Under the pieces are notes generated by a model. The model did no database searches and had not been told where the DNA came from. It worked only from the letters and a program-made list of their open reading frames with translations. A program made the translations under genes and the position numbers. DNA of 64,000 bases from NCBI GenBank assembly GCA_902786745.1, contig CADADR010000004.1, positions 124,001 to 188,000 on the forward strand. Direction: 5' to 3'. Positions 1 through 11,356 of this stretch are shown here, in pieces (position 1 is the stretch's first letter; each line of letters opens with the position of its first letter). Source of the stretch: an uncultured Bacteroidia bacterium. GTDB lineage: Bacteria > Bacteroidota > Bacteroidia > Bacteroidales > F082.

Positions 1-2
1 GC

Positions 3-2618
3 AAATCGAAGTTCCTGTGGGACCGCTACCTAGCCAACGACCCCACCACGAGTGCACCCGTCGTCGAGCTGTTCAGCCCCACCTGGGTCGGCATCGTCAC
101 GCAACAGCCTACTGGCTTCAGCCTCAACAACATCGACTCGAAGGAAGACTTGGCCTGGCTGATCTCATACGTGAACGGCTACAATGGGCAAACACCGCAT
201 CCCAATGCCACAGCGGTTCTTACGGCCGATGTCGATATGGGAGAATATGAATGGGTTCCCATCGGCACGGGATCGAGGCCTTTCGGCGGCACGTTCAACG
301 GCCAAGGCAACACCATCAGCAACTTGCGCAACACCACTGAATACGTCAACCCGGGCATGTTCGGCAAGGTGAGCGGCACGGTGACGAACACCTTCGTGGC
401 GAGCAGCAGCTTCGTCACCCGGCCCGACGAGGAAGGCTACTACGGCATCATCGCCGACACCCTCACCAGCAGCGGTAAGGTCGTCTATAGCGAGGCCTGT
501 GGCGCCTTGACGGCAAGCGCCACCAACGCCCATATCGGCGGCATCGTCGGTCTGGTGTCGGGCATGAATTCAACGATGCATTCATGCACCTCCATCGCCG
601 ACCTGACGGGGTACGAGATGGGCGGAATGGCATGCAGAAACGAAGGCAGCGTCGCCAACAGCCTCTCTTACCCCAAATTCACCTACAGCAGGCTGACCGG
701 CGACTTTGTGGGAGGCCTCGTTGCCGACAACTCGGGCTCGGTCTCGAACTGCTACCTAAGGCGCGACCGTGGCAACAGCGTCTCCGGTGCCAGCTACAAT
801 CCTTTGGTGGCAAACGGAACGGACGCCGCCGACAGCTACGAGCCTGCCGACTATAGTGGAACGCAGCGGCTGAATGGCAAATACAAATACGGGCAACAAG
901 ACCAGATGGCTGGTGACCAATGCCTGCTCGACAAGCTCAATGGCAAGGTGGTTGGCGACCATGCGCGGTGGACCCGCACGATGGCCAGTACCATCAACAA
1001 CGACTATCCCGTGTTGGCGCTCCCCGACTTCACCTGCATCGCCCAAATCGACACGGTGAACAAGCTCTTCATGGAATACAAAGCCGACCTCAACGCGATG
1101 ATCCGCAAATACAACGCGACGACTGAAGGGACGAACGTGTGCCTCTACGGCTCCAATGGGTCGGCCATCGATACGGACAACAGCGACCAAGTCAAGGTAT
1201 ATGTCTGCGAGAACGTCGGCCTGCTGCAAGCCGAAGGCAACCGGCTGAACGCCACCGTGGGCGTCACCTTCGACAACAGCGACGCCTCCGACCTTGGCGG
1301 CAAGCCCTACGACTGGCACATGTTTGCCACGCCGCTGCAAAATGCCCCGATGGGCATAAGCTACGCCGACAACATCGCGCACGGCTACATGCAGGAACCC
1401 ACGGCAATCACGCTTCAGGCGAACGGCTATTTCCCGACCGACTCGCCCTACGGCAGCATGGACTTCTATTGCTATAGCGAACAGTACTACCATTGGATCA
1501 ACTTCAAGCGCAACAGCGCCGACCACTGGCATCAGGACGGTGCCCACGACAACATCCCTTACACCAACGAGACCACAATGGTGCCTGCCAAGGGCTACAT
1601 GATGGCTATTGACAAGCAGACCACGCTGATGAACAAGGGAGTCCTCACCAACGGCGGCTTCACCTATCCGCTCTCCTTCACCGAGCTCTCCGGCAACGAA
1701 GCGCCGCTGCGCGGCTGCAACCTCATAGGCAATCCCTACCAGAGCTACCTCGACTTCGACGAGCTGGCCAACGACGACGTTGACACCTATTATATCCTTG
1801 ACGCCGACCACAGAGGCTACATTGCCTACACCAAAGGCGCCACCGGAAGCGAAAACGCGGCTCCGCGATACATACACCCGCACCAAGGCTTCTTCGTGCG
1901 CGCCACGGCAAACGGACAAAGCGTTACGTTCACCAACGCCATGCGCCAAGCCACGGGAAAGCCCGAGTCGTACTTCCGCGACGACGAAATCCGCTATCCT
2001 TTGGTCAACCTTGTCTGCACCGACGCCAACGGCAAACGCGACTATGCCACCGTGGAGTTCGACAGGCCTGAAAGCGGCGGCGGGGAAAAGGTCAAGGGCT
2101 TGCGTTCGGGAAACGCTTCCATAGGCATCCACCTTGCCAACAAAAACTACCAAATCGCCTTCGCCCCTTCTGGCATACAGACGGTCCCCGTCCATTTCAA
2201 AGCCTATGAAAACGGCAACTACACCCTGAGTTGGAGCACAGAAAACGCCGACTTCAGCTACCTCCACCTCATTGACAACCTGACCGGCATTGATTTGGAC
2301 TGCCTGCAAACAGGGGAGTACAGGTTCGCCGCCAGCAAGACGGACTACTTGTCGAGGTTCAAGCTGGTGTTCCAATACACCGGCATGGACGAGCACGAAA
2401 CGGAGCCCGAGTCGTTTGCCTTCCTCTTTGGCGACGAGATCGTCGTCAACGGCGATGGACGTGTCGAGCTGTTCGACTTGAACGGACGCCTCGTCATGGC
2501 GGAAACCGTATCCGGCCCCCAAGGCTCCATCGGTAAGCCGAACCTCGCATCGGGCATGTACTTGCTGCGCCTGACCAGCAACAAAAAGACACACGTCCAG
2601 AAACTGATCATCAGATAA
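3..2618 (+). CDS. GLUG-repeat surface protein with T9SS C-terminal sorting domain (5' partial)
   Basis: The reading frame is open to the left edge, so the true start lies upstream; the first in-window start-like codon (TTG at 150) is inside the gene. The N-terminal part seen has repeated units of the GLUG type, with stretches such as FGGTFNGQGNTISNL, GMFGKVSGTVTN, HIGGIVGLVSG and FVGGLVADNSGSVSNCY. These build extended right-handed beta structures in surface adhesins. The middle is a large beta-rich region without a recognised domain. The last ~75 residues form a type A T9SS sorting domain (VELFDLNGRLV, LASGMYLLRL, final VQKLIIR), so the protein should be exported through the outer membrane and attached or released there. 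Binding partner unknown. A small exported protein gene follows after 15 nt. Confidence 0.8.
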   Translation, partial: KSKFLWDRYLANDPTTSAPVVELFSPTWVGIVTQQPTGFSLNNIDSKEDLAWLISYVNGYNGQTPHPNATAVLTADVDMGEYEWVPIGTGSRPFGGTFNGQGNTISNLRNTTEYVNPGMFGKVSGTVTNTFVASSSFVTRPDEEGYYGIIADTLTSSGKVVYSEACGALTASATNAHIGGIVGLVSGMNSTMHSCTSIADLTGYEMGGMACRNEGSVANSLSYPKFTYSRLTGDFVGGLVADNSGSVSNCYLRRDRGNSVSGASYNPLVANGTDAADSYEPADYSGTQRLNGKYKYGQQDQMAGDQCLLDKLNGKVVGDHARWTRTMASTINNDYPVLALPDFTCIAQIDTVNKLFMEYKADLNAMIRKYNATTEGTNVCLYGSNGSAIDTDNSDQVKVYVCENVGLLQAEGNRLNATVGVTFDNSDASDLGGKPYDWHMFATPLQNAPMGISYADNIAHGYMQEPTAITLQANGYFPTDSPYGSMDFYCYSEQYYHWINFKRNSADHWHQDGAHDNIPYTNETTMVPAKGYMMAIDKQTTLMNKGVLTNGGFTYPLSFTELSGNEAPLRGCNLIGNPYQSYLDFDELANDDVDTYYILDADHRGYIAYTKGATGSENAAPRYIHPHQGFFVRATANGQSVTFTNAMRQATGKPESYFRDDEIRYPLVNLVCTDANGKRDYATVEFDRPESGGGEKVKGLRSGNASIGIHLANKNYQIAFAPSGIQTVPVHFKAYENGNYTLSWSTENADFSYLHLIDNLTGIDLDCLQTGEYRFAASKTDYLSRFKLVFQYTGMDEHETEPESFAFLFGDEIVVNGDGRVELFDLNGRLVMAETVSGPQGSIGKPNLASGMYLLRLTSNKKTHVQKLIIR

Positions 2619-2633
2619 CAACCAAAAACACTC

Positions 2634-2906
2634 ATGGCAATGAAAAACAGATTTTTAGCTTACATAACCATCATAGCAATGCTCTTCGGTCCCTTGTTCT
2701 CGAACCAAGGCATAGCACAAGTATTTATCATGGAAGACGAAGAGTTCTCGCGACTGGGTATCCAGGAGGGCGAATTGCCCGGTATCCCCATTCTCGGCGA
2801 AAACTATGACCAGTACACCCCGCTTGGTGGAGAAGCGCTGCTGCTCGGATGCTTGGGCGGCGCCTATCTATTACACAAATTCAAGAAAGGCAAAGCGAAG
2901 GAATAG
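2634..2906 (+). CDS. Small exported protein with C-terminal PLGG-hydrophobic-basic tail
   Basis: A 90-residue protein directly downstream of the GLUG protein and probably co-transcribed with it. Residues 3-29 form a signal peptide ending near GIAQ. A short acidic stretch (MEDEEF) follows. The C-terminus has a YTPLGG motif, a hydrophobic run (ALLLGCLGGAYLL) and a basic end (HKFKKGKAKE), like a membrane anchor or sorting tail. ATG at 2640 is an equally good start. No named family is recognised. The gene is followed by a strong terminator. Function unknown; its position suggests a role with the neighbouring T9SS substrate. Confidence 0.6.
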   Translation: MAMKNRFLAYITIIAMLFGPLFSNQGIAQVFIMEDEEFSRLGIQEGELPGIPILGENYDQYTPLGGEALLLGCLGGAYLLHKFKKGKAKE

Positions 2907-2937
2907 AGGTCGTGAAAGGCTGGTGAGGCAATGGAAC

Positions 2938-2972
2938 GGAAAAAGGGTCCCGCAAATCGGGGCCTTTTTTCT
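2938..2972. terminator. Bidirectional rho-independent terminator
   Basis: The sequence AAAAAGGGTCCCG, a short loop, then CGGGGCCTTTTTT forms a stem with a T tract on one side and an A tract on the other. It lies between two convergent genes and can end both transcripts. Confidence 0.75.
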
Positions 2973-2974
2973 TC

Positions 2975-3712
2975 TTACAATTCTTTCTTGTGCAAAATGA
3001 AATTATGTCCGAGATAGACCTCGCGGACATGTTCGTCGGCGGCTAACTGCTCAGGCTCACCCGACATGAGCACCTTGCCGTCGAAAAGCAGATAGGCACG
3101 GTCGGTGATGCTCAGCGTTTCGTGCACGTTGTGGTCGGTGATGAGCACGCCAATGTTCTTCCTTTTCAGCTTGAAGATGATACGTTGGATATCCTCCACG
3201 GCGATAGGGTCGACGCCGGCAAAAGGCTCATCCAAAAGGATGAAATTGGGGTCGACGGCCAAAGCACGGGCAATCTCGGTGCGTCGGCGCTCGCCACCTG
3301 AGAGTTGTATGCCCTTGCTCTTACGCACATGCTGCAAACCAAACTCCTCGAGCAACGCCTCCAGCTTCTCGCTCTGCTGTTGCTTGGACAGCCCTTTCTT
3401 GAATTGCATCACCGAAGCGATGTTGTCTTCCACCGTCATCTGACGGAACACCGAAGCCTCTTGCGCCAGATAGCCTATGCCTATCTGGGCACGCTTGTAC
3501 ATGGGTAGCTCGGAGATATCGTCACCGTCGAGGAAGACCTTGCCCGAAAAGGGCTTGATGAGACCCACCACCATATAGAACGTAGTGGTCTTACCTGCGC
3601 CGTTAGGACCCAACAGACCAACAATCTCGCCTTGTTCGACCTCGATGTCGACGTCGTTGACCACGGTGCGCTGACCGTATTTCTTGACCAGATGCTCAGT
3701 GCGTAGTTTCAT
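2975..3712 (-). CDS. lptB: LPS export ABC transporter ATP-binding protein LptB
   Basis: A 245-residue ABC ATPase of the LptB type, which drives extraction of lipopolysaccharide from the inner membrane together with LptF/LptG. It has Walker [10 protein letters not shown] near residue 35, a Q-loop (YLAQEASVF), signature LSGGERRR, Walker [13 protein letters not shown] and the switch histidine in LITDHNV. The early [10 protein letters not shown] and the [11 protein letters not shown] segments are characteristic of LptB. It lies 1 nt downstream of kdsD, giving a Kdo/LPS operon. A candidate partner permease of the LptF/G type is encoded at 20697. Confidence 0.95.
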   Translation of the reverse strand: MKLRTEHLVKKYGQRTVVNDVDIEVEQGEIVGLLGPNGAGKTTTFYMVVGLIKPFSGKVFLDGDDISELPMYKRAQIGIGYLAQEASVFRQMTVEDNIASVMQFKKGLSKQQQSEKLEALLEEFGLQHVRKSKGIQLSGGERRRTEIARALAVDPNFILLDEPFAGVDPIAVEDIQRIIFKLKRKNIGVLITDHNVHETLSITDRAYLLFDGKVLMSGEPEQLAADEHVREVYLGHNFILHKKEL

Positions 3713-3713
3713 A

Positions 3714-4679
3714 TCAGAAGATTCCTTCCTTTAAAATATCGTGTAAATGAATGATACCCAAATATTTGCCTTCATGCATCACAGGCAGTTGGGTAATGCT
3801 ATTGTGCCGCATCTTATGGAGTGCGTCAACCACCAAGGCATCATCGTCGATGGTCTTGGGGTTGGAAGTCATGATTTGGGCGGCCTTCACGTGTTCGATG
3901 TCAGGGCCATTCATGAGCATGCGACGTAAGTCGCCGTCGGTGATGATGCCCAACAACCTGTCTCCATCGCAAACCACGGTGGCGCCAAGACGTTTGTGGG
4001 TCATCTCGATGATGACTCGGGTAAGGTTGTCGTCAGGGCCCACTTCAGGGCGCTCATTGTGGACATAAAGGTCTTTCACCCGGAGATAAAGCTGTTTGCC
4101 AAGCGCACCGCCGGGATGGAATTTGGCAAAGTCTTCGGTAGAGAAGCCACGGCATTTCATTAATATGAGGGCAAGGGCGTCGCCCATGACGAGTTGTGCC
4201 GTGGTGCTGCTGGTGGGGGCCAAGCTATCGGGCATGGCCTCATCGGAGACACTTACGTCGAGAACATAGTCGGCTTGTTGGGCAAGATACGATTGGGGGT
4301 TGCCTACCATGGCCACGATGCGGTTGCCTCTCAGCTTGATGAGTGGCACCAGCACCTTGATCTCGGGTGTCTCGCCGCTCTTCGAGAGGACGACCACGAT
4401 ATCGCCCTCGCGGACGATACCCAAGTCGCCATGGATGGCGTCGGCGGCATGCATGAAGACGGCCGTCGTGCCTGTCGAGTTCAGCGTCGCCACAATCTTC
4501 TGGGCGATGATGGCGCTCTTACCAATACCCGTGAAAACAAGATTCCCCTTGTTCTCCAACAGCAGCTCCACCGTATTTTGGAAATCATCATTGATTTGAC
4601 GCTTCAGCCCTAAAATTGCAGCAGCTTCATTTTCAATGATTTGACCCGCCAATTCAATAATCGACTCATTTTTTTTCAT
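3714..4679 (-). CDS. kdsD: Arabinose-5-phosphate isomerase (KpsF/GutQ/KdsD type)
   Basis: A 321-residue protein with an N-terminal SIS sugar-isomerase domain (about residues 30-180, with [14 protein letters not shown] and [12 protein letters not shown]) and two C-terminal CBS domains (from [11 protein letters not shown] to the end). The family interconverts ribulose 5-phosphate and arabinose 5-phosphate, the first step of Kdo synthesis for lipid A core. Length and domain order match the family. It is followed after 1 nt by lptB and is divergent from recQ. kdtA, which uses the end product CMP-Kdo, lies at 41.9 kb. Confidence 0.93.
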   Translation of the reverse strand: MKKNESIIELAGQIIENEAAAILGLKRQINDDFQNTVELLLENKGNLVFTGIGKSAIIAQKIVATLNSTGTTAVFMHAADAIHGDLGIVREGDIVVVLSKSGETPEIKVLVPLIKLRGNRIVAMVGNPQSYLAQQADYVLDVSVSDEAMPDSLAPTSSTTAQLVMGDALALILMKCRGFSTEDFAKFHPGGALGKQLYLRVKDLYVHNERPEVGPDDNLTRVIIEMTHKRLGATVVCDGDRLLGIITDGDLRRMLMNGPDIEHVKAAQIMTSNPKTIDDDALVVDALHKMRHNSITQLPVMHEGKYLGIIHLHDILKEGIF

Positions 4680-4696
4680 TTTTTCTCAGCTTTTTC

Positions 4697-4830
4697 TTGC
4701 TCCGAATGATATAAAAACTATAACTTTGTCTTTGCGACAAGAAGGGGATAATGCCCTTTTCTAAAACGCAGCTTTTCGTTAGAGATTGCAAAATAACAGA
4801 AAAATTTGGAATATACCAAAAGGAGGTACC
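4697..4830 (+). promoter_or_regulatory. recQ promoter and unusual Shine-Dalgarno site
   Basis: The Bacteroidota -7 box TAACTTTG lies at 4721-4728 with a TTG at 4697-4699, giving the usual ~21 nt spacing. A strong AGGAGG at 4821-4826 precedes the ATG at 4832, the best such site noticed in this window. Confidence 0.7.
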
Positions 4831-4831
4831 C

Positions 4832-7039
<2,208 letters not shown>

Positions 7040-7045
7040 TCGAAG

Positions 7046-7450
7046 ATGAAAAGATTATCATTCATCGTTTTGCTCTTTGTCCTTGTGACCGCCTGCGGTC
7101 ACAAGGACAAAGGCTTTATGCCCGAGCGGCTGCTCACCGAGCAGGAGATGATTGACGTGATGACCGACGTTCAGATCATCGAAGCCGACATCAACTTCCA
7201 GAAAAATCAGGAGCGTGAGCGTGACCCCTACGATACCACCGCTGTCGTGGCCAAGGACTACGTCAAGATCACTCGGTCATATTACCAACAAATGTTTGAG
7301 CATTACGGCATCAACGACAGCATCTTCACGCAGAACATGAGGTATTACACCGAACGCCCCGAAGTGCTGGAACGCATCATGGACTCGGTGCTGCAACGAC
7401 TGACAAAGGAACAGTCTATTTCTTCAGCTCAGCAGCAATCAAATCATTAA
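7046..7450 (+). CDS. DUF4296 lipoprotein
   Basis: A 134-residue protein with a lipoprotein signal: hydrophobic run then LVTAC with the lipid-accepting Cys at residue 17. The mature part (LLTEQEMIDVMTDVQIIEADI, then YYQQMFEHYGI and YYTERPEVLERIMDSV) matches the DUF4296 family of Bacteroidota lipoproteins, whose role is not known. It follows recQ by 6 nt and is probably co-transcribed. Its 3' end overlaps the convergent downstream gene by 35 bp, so the two transcripts are antisense to each other there. Confidence 0.8.
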   Translation: MKRLSFIVLLFVLVTACGHKDKGFMPERLLTEQEMIDVMTDVQIIEADINFQKNQERERDPYDTTAVVAKDYVKITRSYYQQMFEHYGINDSIFTQNMRYYTERPEVLERIMDSVLQRLTKEQSISSAQQQSNH

Positions 7451-8474
7451 GCTTTCGCGCAGCATCAATGAGCATGCTTTCGTCTGTGGGAACCGGAATA
7501 GGTTTGCTATTCAAACGGCTCAAGGTCTCCGCCGAGCAGGCTTCTCGGTCGCCCTTGATGGTGGTGTAGTCGTTCTTGAAGGTAGAGGTCACTTCGAAGG
7601 GAACGGAGCCCAACACCTTGCCATAACTTTCAGAACGGTATTGAATGTGTCCCGAAATCTTTACGCTCTTCGTCTGCGAATGGTCCGTCACTTCGACGGT
7701 TTGGTTACCTTTTGTTTCTTTGAAGGTCACTTCGTCCAATCGACTTGGTGAAACAGTTACATCATCTACAAACACACATACAATCGACTCTCGATTCGGC
7801 CTTGGTCTAGGGTCGTTTTGTATCCAAATACTTGAAATTTGGGCAGGAAGCTCTCCTTCATCAAAATCAAACACAACTTTTCGAAAAGAGTAAAAGTTAG
7901 TAGAACCTCCGTAGTATCCAAAATCGACACATTCATTTATATATAAAGCACATTTCTTTCTTAAATCCAACAGTTTAGAGCTCTCTGGATTGGTACGCCA
8001 TAGCTGCTCCACATACTTTTCCGCCTCTACGGCGTCCTCTTTTGAGCCTGAATCAAGCAGTTGGTTGGCCTTTGCCACCAAGAAAGCCTCGGCATGGTTG
8101 CGGGCCACCATCATGTCCTCATCAAGGTCGAGCTTCACATAGTTCATATCGTTTTTGACTTGGGTCGGGAAGCAAGCCAAAGCATCGTTGCGGCCTTTCA
8201 TGCTGCAATAACGTTGGTAGATTTCGGGCCAAACATCGGGTTGCCCCGTGGCCTTCAAGGCCTGTATGCGCTCATGGTCGGCTTGGTTGGCCTTATGGTA
8301 GGAAGCCGCCACATAGTTGATTTGCTTGGCGTTCAAGTCGCCGTCGCAGATGTCGGGTGCCACGCGCTGGATCACCTGGTCGTATTCTTGGGCTTCATAG
8401 AGTTTCTTGGTCGTGTTGCATGCGGTGAGCATCGCGCCGAGCAACAAGGTGGGAATCAGTCTCAGATATTTCAT
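7416..8474 (-). CDS. Lipoprotein of unknown function
   Basis: A 352-residue lipoprotein: signal peptide ending LTAC with Cys at residue 19. The region just after the Cys (KLYEAQEYDQVIQRV, then AKQINYVAASYHKANQADHERI) has the helical, TPR-like character seen in outer-membrane lipoproteins. The C-terminal half is beta-rich and acidic with no family I recognise. The 3' end overlaps the DUF4296 gene on the other strand by 35 bp. Monocistronic as far as can be seen. Function not assigned. Confidence 0.6.
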   Translation of the reverse strand: MKYLRLIPTLLLGAMLTACNTTKKLYEAQEYDQVIQRVAPDICDGDLNAKQINYVAASYHKANQADHERIQALKATGQPDVWPEIYQRYCSMKGRNDALACFPTQVKNDMNYVKLDLDEDMMVARNHAEAFLVAKANQLLDSGSKEDAVEAEKYVEQLWRTNPESSKLLDLRKKCALYINECVDFGYYGGSTNFYSFRKVVFDFDEGELPAQISSIWIQNDPRPRPNRESIVCVFVDDVTVSPSRLDEVTFKETKGNQTVEVTDHSQTKSVKISGHIQYRSESYGKVLGSVPFEVTSTFKNDYTTIKGDREACSAETLSRLNSKPIPVPTDESMLIDAARKLNDLIAAELKK

Positions 8475-8506
8475 TGTTGTTTTGTATTTATTACACGATT
8501 AAACGG

Positions 8507-8527
8507 GCCCTTCGACAGGCTCAGGGA
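8507..8527. repeat. Short palindromic intergenic repeat
   Basis: The sequence CCCTTCGACAGGCTCAGGG has CCCT/AGGG ends and resembles a short repeat (TTCGACA-GGCTCAGGG type) common in intergenic regions of many bacterial genomes. Single copy here; it lies upstream of the prenyl synthase promoter. Confidence 0.4.
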
Positions 8528-8565
8528 CCCCGAACAAGGTAAAAACCACAAATTTCGCTCCAAAA

Positions 8566-8596
8566 TTGTCCAATCGGGAATAAATCTTTAATTTTG
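8566..8596 (+). promoter_or_regulatory. Promoter of the prenyl diphosphate synthase gene
   Basis: TTG at 8566-8568 and TAATTTTG at 8589-8596 with a 20 nt spacer fit the Bacteroidota -33/-7 pattern. The ATG follows 22 nt later. Confidence 0.65.
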
Positions 8597-8618
8597 TGGC
8601 ATCGAAACCTCTATTTTC

Positions 8619-9590
8619 ATGGAAAAAATCAAGCAACTGCAACAGGATTTCGCCGATTTCCTGGCGAAAACCGACTTCAACGGACAGCCGAAGGAGTTAT
8701 ATGAACCCATTGCCTATACCATCCTGCAGAGCGGCAAACGGCTCCGCCCCATGCTCTGTCTGTTAGCCAACGAGATGTTTGGTGGCGACGAGCAGGAAGC
8801 CTTATGGCCCGCCTTGGCTTTGGAGACCTTCCATAACTTCACCCTCATCCACGACGACATCATGGACAAGGCACCCATGCGCCGCGGAATGCCGACGGTC
8901 TACCAGAAATGGAACGCCGACATCGCCATCCTCTCCGGCGACGCCATGCTGGCCCAAGCCTTCCAATTTGCCCTGAAACCCAAACAAGGTGCAGAACTTG
9001 CCCAACAACTGAGCAAAGTAGCCATTGAAATTTGTGAGGGTCAGCAGATGGACCTCAACTTCGAGACCCTCGGCAACGTCACCATCCCCGAATACTTGGA
9101 GATGATTCGCCTAAAGACGGCAGTGCTGTTGGCCACGGCCTTGCAGATGGGCGCCACAGCTGCAGGAGCAGATGAGACCGACATCCATCATCTTTACAAC
9201 TTCGGCATCAACCTGGGCATGAGCTTCCAGCTGCAGGACGACATCCTTGACCTCTACAGCGACGTGAAAGTCTTCGGCAAACGCCATGGCGGCGACATCG
9301 CCGACAACAAGAAAACCTATCTCTACCTGAAAGCTTTGGAACTGGCATCGGAGCGCGACCGCAAACGCCTCCAACAGCTCTTCACCCTACGCATCGACCA
9401 CGACGAAGAGGAGAAGATCGAAGAGGTGCAATCCATTTACGACCGTCTACACGTGAAAGAAGCCGTCGAAGCGGTGATGCTCGAATTCGACCGCAAGGCT
9501 TTTGAGGATTTGGATGCCGTCAGCCTAGCTGAGGAAAAGAAAAAGCACCTCCGCACGTATGCAGAGATGCTTTCTGGTAGGAAGAAATAA
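8619..9590 (+). CDS. Trans-isoprenyl diphosphate synthase
   Basis: A 323-residue all-helical prenyltransferase that condenses IPP with allylic diphosphates. Visible motifs are GKRLRP (residues 40-45), the first Asp-rich motif DDIMD (79-83) followed by RRG, and the second DDILD after FQLQ. The first motif lacks the two-residue insertion typical of bacterial FPP synthases such as E. coli IspA, so the product could be geranylgeranyl or longer; a Phe five residues before the motif instead argues for a shorter chain. Chain length is therefore left open. It would supply quinone side chains or the undecaprenyl carrier pathway. Own promoter; no operon partner. Confidence 0.88.
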   Translation: MEKIKQLQQDFADFLAKTDFNGQPKELYEPIAYTILQSGKRLRPMLCLLANEMFGGDEQEALWPALALETFHNFTLIHDDIMDKAPMRRGMPTVYQKWNADIAILSGDAMLAQAFQFALKPKQGAELAQQLSKVAIEICEGQQMDLNFETLGNVTIPEYLEMIRLKTAVLLATALQMGATAAGADETDIHHLYNFGINLGMSFQLQDDILDLYSDVKVFGKRHGGDIADNKKTYLYLKALELASERDRKRLQQLFTLRIDHDEEEKIEEVQSIYDRLHVKEAVEAVMLEFDRKAFEDLDAVSLAEEKKKHLRTYAEMLSGRKK

Positions 9591-9595
9591 CCCGA

Positions 9596-10021
9596 TTATT
9601 GCTCGGTTGCAACACGTTTGGCGGGCGCATTCTTCATGTGCTTGCGCTCTTTCATGGCTTCATGCTTGCGCATTTTCTTTCCGTCGACTTTCAGCGCCTT
9701 TCTTTCGGCCCTGGCTTTTCTGTCGGCTCTGACTTTCTTGTCGGCAGCCAACTTCTTGTCGTTATCCGCCTTTTTGGCATCGCAGCACTCGGCGTTTTTC
9801 TTCTTGTCGGCCGAAATCTTTTTGTCGGCGCAGCAGTCGTCGGTCTTCTTCACCGGCTCTTGTGCAACAGTAGTTGTCGAAGGTTTTTCGGCCTTTGTAG
9901 TCACCTTGGCGGCCTCAGCCTTCTTCACTTTCACTTCAGCATTCTGGGCATTCGCGGTTTGAATGCTCATGGCACCGATGGCAAACATGGCCATGACGCC
10001 CAATAGGATGGTTTTCTTCAT
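9596..10021 (-). CDS. Lys/Ala-rich exported protein with paired cysteines
   Basis: A 141-residue protein with a clear signal peptide (residues 1-25, ending ANAQ). The mature part is about one quarter lysine with further arginine, so it is strongly basic. It has repeated ADKK/DKK units and two CC pairs in DDCCADKK and AECCDAKK. The C-terminal third is a run of RKAR/ERKA helices. Low complexity prevents family assignment. Possible roles such as binding of acidic polymers, metals or nucleic acid are only guesses. It converges on the prenyl synthase gene with a 5 nt gap and no obvious shared terminator. Confidence 0.6.
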   Translation of the reverse strand: MKKTILLGVMAMFAIGAMSIQTANAQNAEVKVKKAEAAKVTTKAEKPSTTTVAQEPVKKTDDCCADKKISADKKKNAECCDAKKADNDKKLAADKKVRADRKARAERKALKVDGKKMRKHEAMKERKHMKNAPAKRVATEQ

Positions 10022-10082
10022 TTTGATATAGTATTAGTTTGTTTTTACGTCGTCAGATAATTACAAAAACCGTTCCAAAATC

Positions 10083-11294
10083 TCAAGGCAGAAACAGGCA
10101 GCTGTCGCCATAACTAAGGAAACGGAAGCCATGGTCCAAGGCGAAACGGTAGCAGTCTTTCCAACGGTCCCCAATGAGTGCCGACACCAGTAATAGCAGC
10201 GTACTCTTGGGTTGATGGAAATTGGTGATGAGCCCTGTGATGACACGCATCTTATAGGATGGCGCTATCATCAAGGCCGTGCTGGCCTCCAGTCGCGTCA
10301 AGCCATGCTTGTCGAGATACTCCAAAATGGCATGTAAAGCATCCACGGCCGATATGTCCTCATGGTCTTCATAAGGGAACCATTGCTCCACGTGCAAAGG
10401 CCTCAATTCATCCCCTTGCTCCTTCAGCATCACGCCGATCCAATAGAGACTCTCCAAGGTGCGGGTACTGGTGGTCCCCACGGGAATGATAGGTTTGCCA
10501 AATCGTTGCACTAGGTTTTGTATCAGCGACTTGCGGACTATGATAGTCTCCGAGTGCATGGCATGCTTACCGATGGTTTCGGTGGCCACTGGGCGGAAGG
10601 TGCCTGCACCCACATGGAGTGTTACCTCGTCGAAATCGAAGCCCTGCTTATGCAAGTCCTCCATCAATGGCTTGGTGAAATGCAGCCCCGCCGTGGGAGC
10701 CGCGACAGAGCCGTCGTAACGGGCAAAGACAGTCTGGTAACGGTCGCGGTCGCTTGGTTCGGCATCACGATGCAGGTAGGGCGGCAACGGTATCTCGCCC
10801 GCAGCCTCGAGCACGGCGGCAAACGACAGGGATTCAGGAGTCCATGAGAACTCAATCTCAGAATATTGGTCGTTGTGGGCTATGCGATTGGCAAACAAAG
10901 TCACCTTCTCCCCTTTCACCGAGAGCTCCATTGAGAGCTTGCCTTCCTTCCAACGCTTGGCATTGCCGACCAGGCATTTCCATCGCACAGGCGACGCAGC
11001 GCTGAAGGCTACCTGATAGTCCTTCTCGGGTTCGAGACAGAACACCTCGATACGCGATCCCGTCGCCTTATGGAACTGCAAGCGGGCACGGATGACCTTG
11101 GTCTCGTTGAAGACCAGCAAGGCATCCTTGGGCAGGAAGTCGCCCACATGCTTGAACTGGGATTCACTTATCTCATTGTCTTTCAGCACCAATAGTTTCG
11201 AGGCATCACGTTCGGCCAAAGGATATTTGGCGATACGATCCTCGGGCAAAGGGTAGTCGTAGGCTTCAATGGAAATGTCTTTTACAGCGCTCAT
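10083..11294 (-). CDS. queA: S-adenosylmethionine:tRNA ribosyltransferase-isomerase QueA
   Basis: A 403-residue enzyme that transfers and isomerises the ribose of SAM onto 7-aminomethyl-7-deazaguanine in tRNA, giving epoxyqueuosine. Recognisable parts are YDYPLPEDRIAKYPL near the N-terminus, DALLVFNETKVIRARL, the VFARYDGSVAAPTAGLHF region, the LHVGAGTFRPV motif and the C-terminal TNFHQPKSTLLLLVSA. The ATG at 11294 is chosen because the upstream in-frame TTG at 11312 lies inside the -7 promoter box. Divergent from the GtrA-like gene with a shared control region. Other queuosine genes are not in the window. Confidence 0.95.
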   Translation of the reverse strand: MSAVKDISIEAYDYPLPEDRIAKYPLAERDASKLLVLKDNEISESQFKHVGDFLPKDALLVFNETKVIRARLQFHKATGSRIEVFCLEPEKDYQVAFSAASPVRWKCLVGNAKRWKEGKLSMELSVKGEKVTLFANRIAHNDQYSEIEFSWTPESLSFAAVLEAAGEIPLPPYLHRDAEPSDRDRYQTVFARYDGSVAAPTAGLHFTKPLMEDLHKQGFDFDEVTLHVGAGTFRPVATETIGKHAMHSETIIVRKSLIQNLVQRFGKPIIPVGTTSTRTLESLYWIGVMLKEQGDELRPLHVEQWFPYEDHEDISAVDALHAILEYLDKHGLTRLEASTALMIAPSYKMRVITGLITNFHQPKSTLLLLVSALIGDRWKDCYRFALDHGFRFLSYGDSCLFLP

Positions 11295-11309
11295 CGTTGA
11301 AATTTTGCG

Positions 11310-11337
11310 CAAAAGTAGGGATTTATTCCTATTTTTG
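11310..11337. promoter_or_regulatory. Divergent -7 boxes for queA and the GtrA-like gene
   Basis: On the minus strand TACTTTTG (11317-11310) serves queA. On the plus strand TATTTTTG (11330-11337) serves the GtrA-like gene. The two boxes are only 12 nt apart. Confidence 0.6.
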
Positions 11338-11356
11338 CGCCGTTAAAGCAAAAGAG

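Noticed and set aside
756..2621. 621-codon open frame antisense to the GLUG protein gene
   Set aside because: The product is low-complexity Val/Gly/Ala-rich, has no motif, and mirrors codon bias of the real gene on the other strand.
10061..10246. Short minus-strand open frame at the end of queA
   Set aside because: It overlaps queA in another frame and has no motif or promoter.
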